This document shows positions 33,298 to 34,755 of a stretch of 34,755 nucleotides of DNA, piece by piece. The position numbers were made by a program, and so were the translations under genes. Position 1 is the stretch's first letter; every line of letters begins with the position of its first letter. The notes below the pieces were generated by a model. That model had not been told where the DNA came from. It ran no database searches and saw only the letters and a list, made by a program, of their open reading frames with translations. The stretch is from a virus, in the IMG/VR virus record IMGVR_UViG_3300033153_006811, positions 1 to 34,755 of that record. One strand, written 5' to 3'.

Positions 33298-33576
33298 TTA
33301 ATTATCAGTAACAGGTTGTTCATAACGTTCGTATTCTTTATGTTTCTTCTGTCTTATCATCTCTGTAACTGCTTTTAATCGAGCTAATTGTAGTGGAGTT
33401 AATAATTGCTCCATTGCAGGAATATAATCATTGAATTCTTCTAGCTGAAATAGTTTATTTTGAAGATGGTTACATTCAAATCTACAATCATCAAGTTGTT
33501 TTTCAGCTGATATCCAAGAAGATAGAATGAAGATAATCATGATGATTATAACTATTATCATTGATAAAGTTTTCAT
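33298..33576 (-). CDS. Small single-span membrane protein
   Basis: 92 residues with AGGAGAA SD. Residues 5-22 are an N-terminal membrane anchor (SMIIVIIIMIIFILSSWI), followed by a helical, partly coiled-coil region (KQLDDCRFECNHLQNKLFQL; MEQLLTPLQLARLKAVTEMI). The shape resembles inner-membrane spanins or other anchored helical proteins, but it is far from the lysis genes and in the replication operon, so no role is assigned. Confidence 0.6.
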   Translation of the reverse strand: MKTLSMIIVIIIMIIFILSSWISAEKQLDDCRFECNHLQNKLFQLEEFNDYIPAMEQLLTPLQLARLKAVTEMIRQKKHKEYERYEQPVTDN

Positions 33577-33597
33577 CTTATTCTCCTAATAATTAAA

Positions 33598-33660
33598 AGC
33601 GAGCTGTCCGAGCGATTTGACCTAGAGGTTATCTACTCCCACCTTCTATCCTTGCTCGCT
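33598..33660. ncRNA. tRNA-like or hairpin structure of unknown strand
   Basis: Perfect 7-bp arms AGCGAGC and GCTCGCT are separated by 49 nt. On the + strand the start (TG TCCGAGCGATTTGACC) looks like a Ser/Leu tRNA D-arm, but no T-arm (GTTC loop) is visible. On the - strand the element ends in TTTTAATT and could act as a terminator after the tRNA-like RNA. The sequence cannot decide between a remnant tRNA, a terminator or another structured RNA. Confidence 0.35.
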
Positions 33661-33678
33661 ACTTTTCACTCTTTAGAT

Positions 33679-33825
33679 TGCTGGGAGCAGGATTCGAACC
33701 TGCATAACAAGTCCATTCTTGTTACTCATCGGTTTCGTAAGTGCGTCTACCTAATATGACAAGCTCTGTCTCTTTCAACAGCTTCGTGAAACTCTTTATG
33801 CCTGCCTAAATTCCGCCACCCCAGC
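33679..33825 (-). tRNA. tRNA-Leu-like element with duplicated middle arms
   Basis: 147 nt. The acceptor stem GCTGGGG pairs with TCCCAGC (one G-U). The T-arm GCAGG-TTCGAAT-CCTGC is canonical, and AACAAG/CTTGTT is a 6-bp long variable arm, as in class II tRNAs. The D-arm start GCGGAATTTAGG is Leu-like, but it is split by about 55 nt before a second AGGTAGACGC. The extra segment itself has a 5-bp stem with a 9-nt loop (TTTCA/TGAAA, loop CGAAGCTGT) and a GACA/TGTC stem, mirroring the later ACTTA/TGAGT arm with loop CGAAACCGA. Both anticodon-like loops have 9 nt and lack U33. No CCA is encoded. It is probably a tRNA-derived RNA, not a normal tRNA. Confidence 0.55.
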
Positions 33826-33834
33826 AAGTTTCAT

Positions 33835-34263
33835 CTACCTCGGAACTATATACTTACGAATAGTATTTTGTTCTCCATAGGTATCATCTGTCTTTGTCCC
33901 AAGAATTGCCCAACCTTCAAGTCCAGGTAGATCATCTTCATAATCTATCGGACGTGCAAGATCAAGATCGAAGGCTTTGGCAAATACCTTGATTGCATAA
34001 AGTGAACGTTTGTACTGCTTTTCAGTCATATTTCCCTTGTTAGGAATGTCGAAGAAGCCTGAAAATTCCTTTACCATAGGTGCATCAGCAATCTCGAAAA
34101 GTGGAGAGAAATATTTAAGGTCATTTCCAGTGTTTTTATCCACTCGTTCACCTTCTCTACATCCAATGATGCGAAGTTTGTATTCTTCTCCAGCCTCAGC
34201 AACTGTAGGTTCTTCTGCACCTTCAATATCATCCATCTGTTCTGTTAAGTCTAGCATTGACAT
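33835..34263 (-). CDS. DUF669-like phage protein
   Basis: 142 residues with AGGAG upstream. An acidic N-terminus (MSMLDLTEQMDDIEGAEEPT) leads to a beta-rich domain (EYKLRIIGCREGERVDKNTG; PMVKEFSGFFDIPNKGNMTE) and ends GEQNTIRKYIVPR. DUF669 proteins show this order and are found next to phage ssDNA-annealing or recombination genes. A ssDNA-binding role is suspected. It lies between the Sak4-like gene and the tRNA-like RNA. Assignment by general resemblance. Confidence 0.6.
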   Translation of the reverse strand: MSMLDLTEQMDDIEGAEEPTVAEAGEEYKLRIIGCREGERVDKNTGNDLKYFSPLFEIADAPMVKEFSGFFDIPNKGNMTEKQYKRSLYAIKVFAKAFDLDLARPIDYEDDLPGLEGWAILGTKTDDTYGEQNTIRKYIVPR

Positions 34264-34282
34264 AATTTGTTTCTCCTTTTTC

Positions 34283-34314
34283 TGAATTAAGTTGAATTAA
34301 AGTTGAATTAAAAT
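34283..34314. repeat. Three short tandem repeats TGAATTAA(A)GT
   Basis: Three consecutive copies of TGAATTAAGT-like 10-11-mers, differing by one A, in the gap before the gene at 34263. They could be a protein-binding site or replication slippage. Confidence 0.5.
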
Positions 34315-34350
34315 TGGATAGTTATTTATTTAAAGTCTTTTATCACCTCC

Positions 34351-34373
34351 CTTCGTTTAATTTAAAAACAAAG
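34351..34373 (-). repeat. 23-nt palindrome, copy 10
   Basis: On the - strand: left arm CTTTGTTT, right arm TAAACGAAG followed by GGAGGTGATAAAAG, a very strong SD with no ATG near it (next is at 34263). Directly follows the stop of the Sak4-like gene. Confidence 0.7.
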
Positions 34374-34376
34374 CAT

Positions 34377-34755
34377 TTACAACTTCTCTTTATCCTGATA
34401 AGGCATCCCTGCTTTCTTCAAAATATGCTTTATGTCGGTCTTTTCATAAGTATCAAGCAATCCATCTGCTGAGAGTCTTGAGCGTGCAAGAAAAGTGCCA
34501 GTTGACTTTGTTAAAAGTCGATACTCAATTCCACTTGATGTTTCCTTAGGTGAGGTTACATAGATCTCATCAAACATGAGAGGAATAGTTACCATACCTT
34601 GACCTGTTGTCATAAAGCGGAAGACAGTTCCTTTATCAGGATCTTCAACGAGTTTAAGATGGCCTTCAAAGATGAAATCACAAGGTAGATTTAGCATCTT
34701 TGAAATGTAGTTACGAATCATTGTTTTCTGTGGTGTGTAATCTTTTGTAAATCGA
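34377..34755 (-). CDS. Sak4/AAA_24-like recombinase, 5' end cut by window edge
   Basis: The frame is open to the right edge, and residues preceding the ATG at 34721 (TKDYTPQKT) suit the family, so the real start is beyond the window. The visible part is the C-terminal end of a RecA-like ATPase: MLNLPCDFIFEGHLKLVED (sensor-like GH), then MTTGQGMVTIPLMFDEIYVT and KSTGTFLARSRLSADGLLDT. This pattern is that of the phage AAA_24/Sak4 group, which acts with SSB and annealing proteins in recombination and replication. Walker A and B lie outside the window, so ATPase status cannot be checked. Confidence 0.65.
   Translation of the reverse strand, partial: RFTKDYTPQKTMIRNYISKMLNLPCDFIFEGHLKLVEDPDKGTVFRFMTTGQGMVTIPLMFDEIYVTSPKETSSGIEYRLLTKSTGTFLARSRLSADGLLDTYEKTDIKHILKKAGMPYQDKEKL

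Noticed and set aside
1-34755. CRISPR arrays, insertion sequences, integrase and att sites
   Set aside because: No regular direct repeats with spacers, no transposase or integrase-like protein, and no terminal inverted repeats were seen; the 23-nt palindromes are dispersed, not clustered.

Overview
The window is most of a tailed bacteriophage genome, probably a short-tailed (podovirus-like) phage. It carries a large terminase subunit, a portal, a scaffold, a major capsid protein, a head-tail adaptor, a tail-nozzle candidate and a run of DNA-ejection proteins ending in a 1,830-residue virion protein. No tape measure, sheath, tube or baseplate gene is visible. The DNA is AT-rich, start sites carry bacterial Shine-Dalgarno (SD) sequences, and genes are tightly packed with many ATGA or TAATG overlaps. 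There is no integrase, lysogeny repressor or insertion sequence in view, and the host cannot be named from the sequence.

Layout. Positions 1-24075 are all on the + strand. They encode the end of a glycosyltransferase fusion, a secreted beta-helix protein, terminase, a small holin-like protein, a virion protein, portal, scaffold, a decoration-like protein, and a major capsid gene interrupted after its sixth codon by a group I intron that carries a LAGLIDADG endonuclease gene. The adaptor, an M15 endolysin, the nozzle candidate, a GNAT-like protein, two ejection proteins and the giant multidomain protein follow. Positions 24078-34755 are all on the - strand and converge on the structural module with 2 nt between stop codons. 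Read from the right edge inward, they encode a Sak4/AAA_24-like recombinase (cut by the edge), a DUF669-like protein, tRNA-like RNA, a small membrane protein, a DUF1599-like protein, a dCMP deaminase, a close homologue of UDP-sulfoquinovose synthase, several small proteins, an HNH endonuclease, a ParB-like/DNA methyltransferase fusion, a uracil-DNA-glycosylase/family A DNA polymerase fusion and a DUF3987-like P-loop ATPase.

Four small genes (14581, 28419, 30588 and 32422 starts) are shorter than 60 codons and easily missed, but each has an SD and a tight overlap with a neighbour.

The most unusual signals are: (1) a family of ten 23-nt palindromes, always CTTYG-type left arm, 7-nt spacer and AAACRAAG-type right arm, nine at gene junctions just before or overlapping the SD on both strands and one inside the giant virion gene; (2) the intron-split capsid gene, where both splice sites can be placed; (3) a 147-nt tRNA-Leu-like element whose anticodon and variable arms look tandemly duplicated; (4) a diverged duplicate of the terminase 5' end just upstream of the gene; (5) a phage-borne sulfoquinovose synthase homologue; and (6) a giant virion protein with HELLH and ADP-ribosyltransferase-like motifs.
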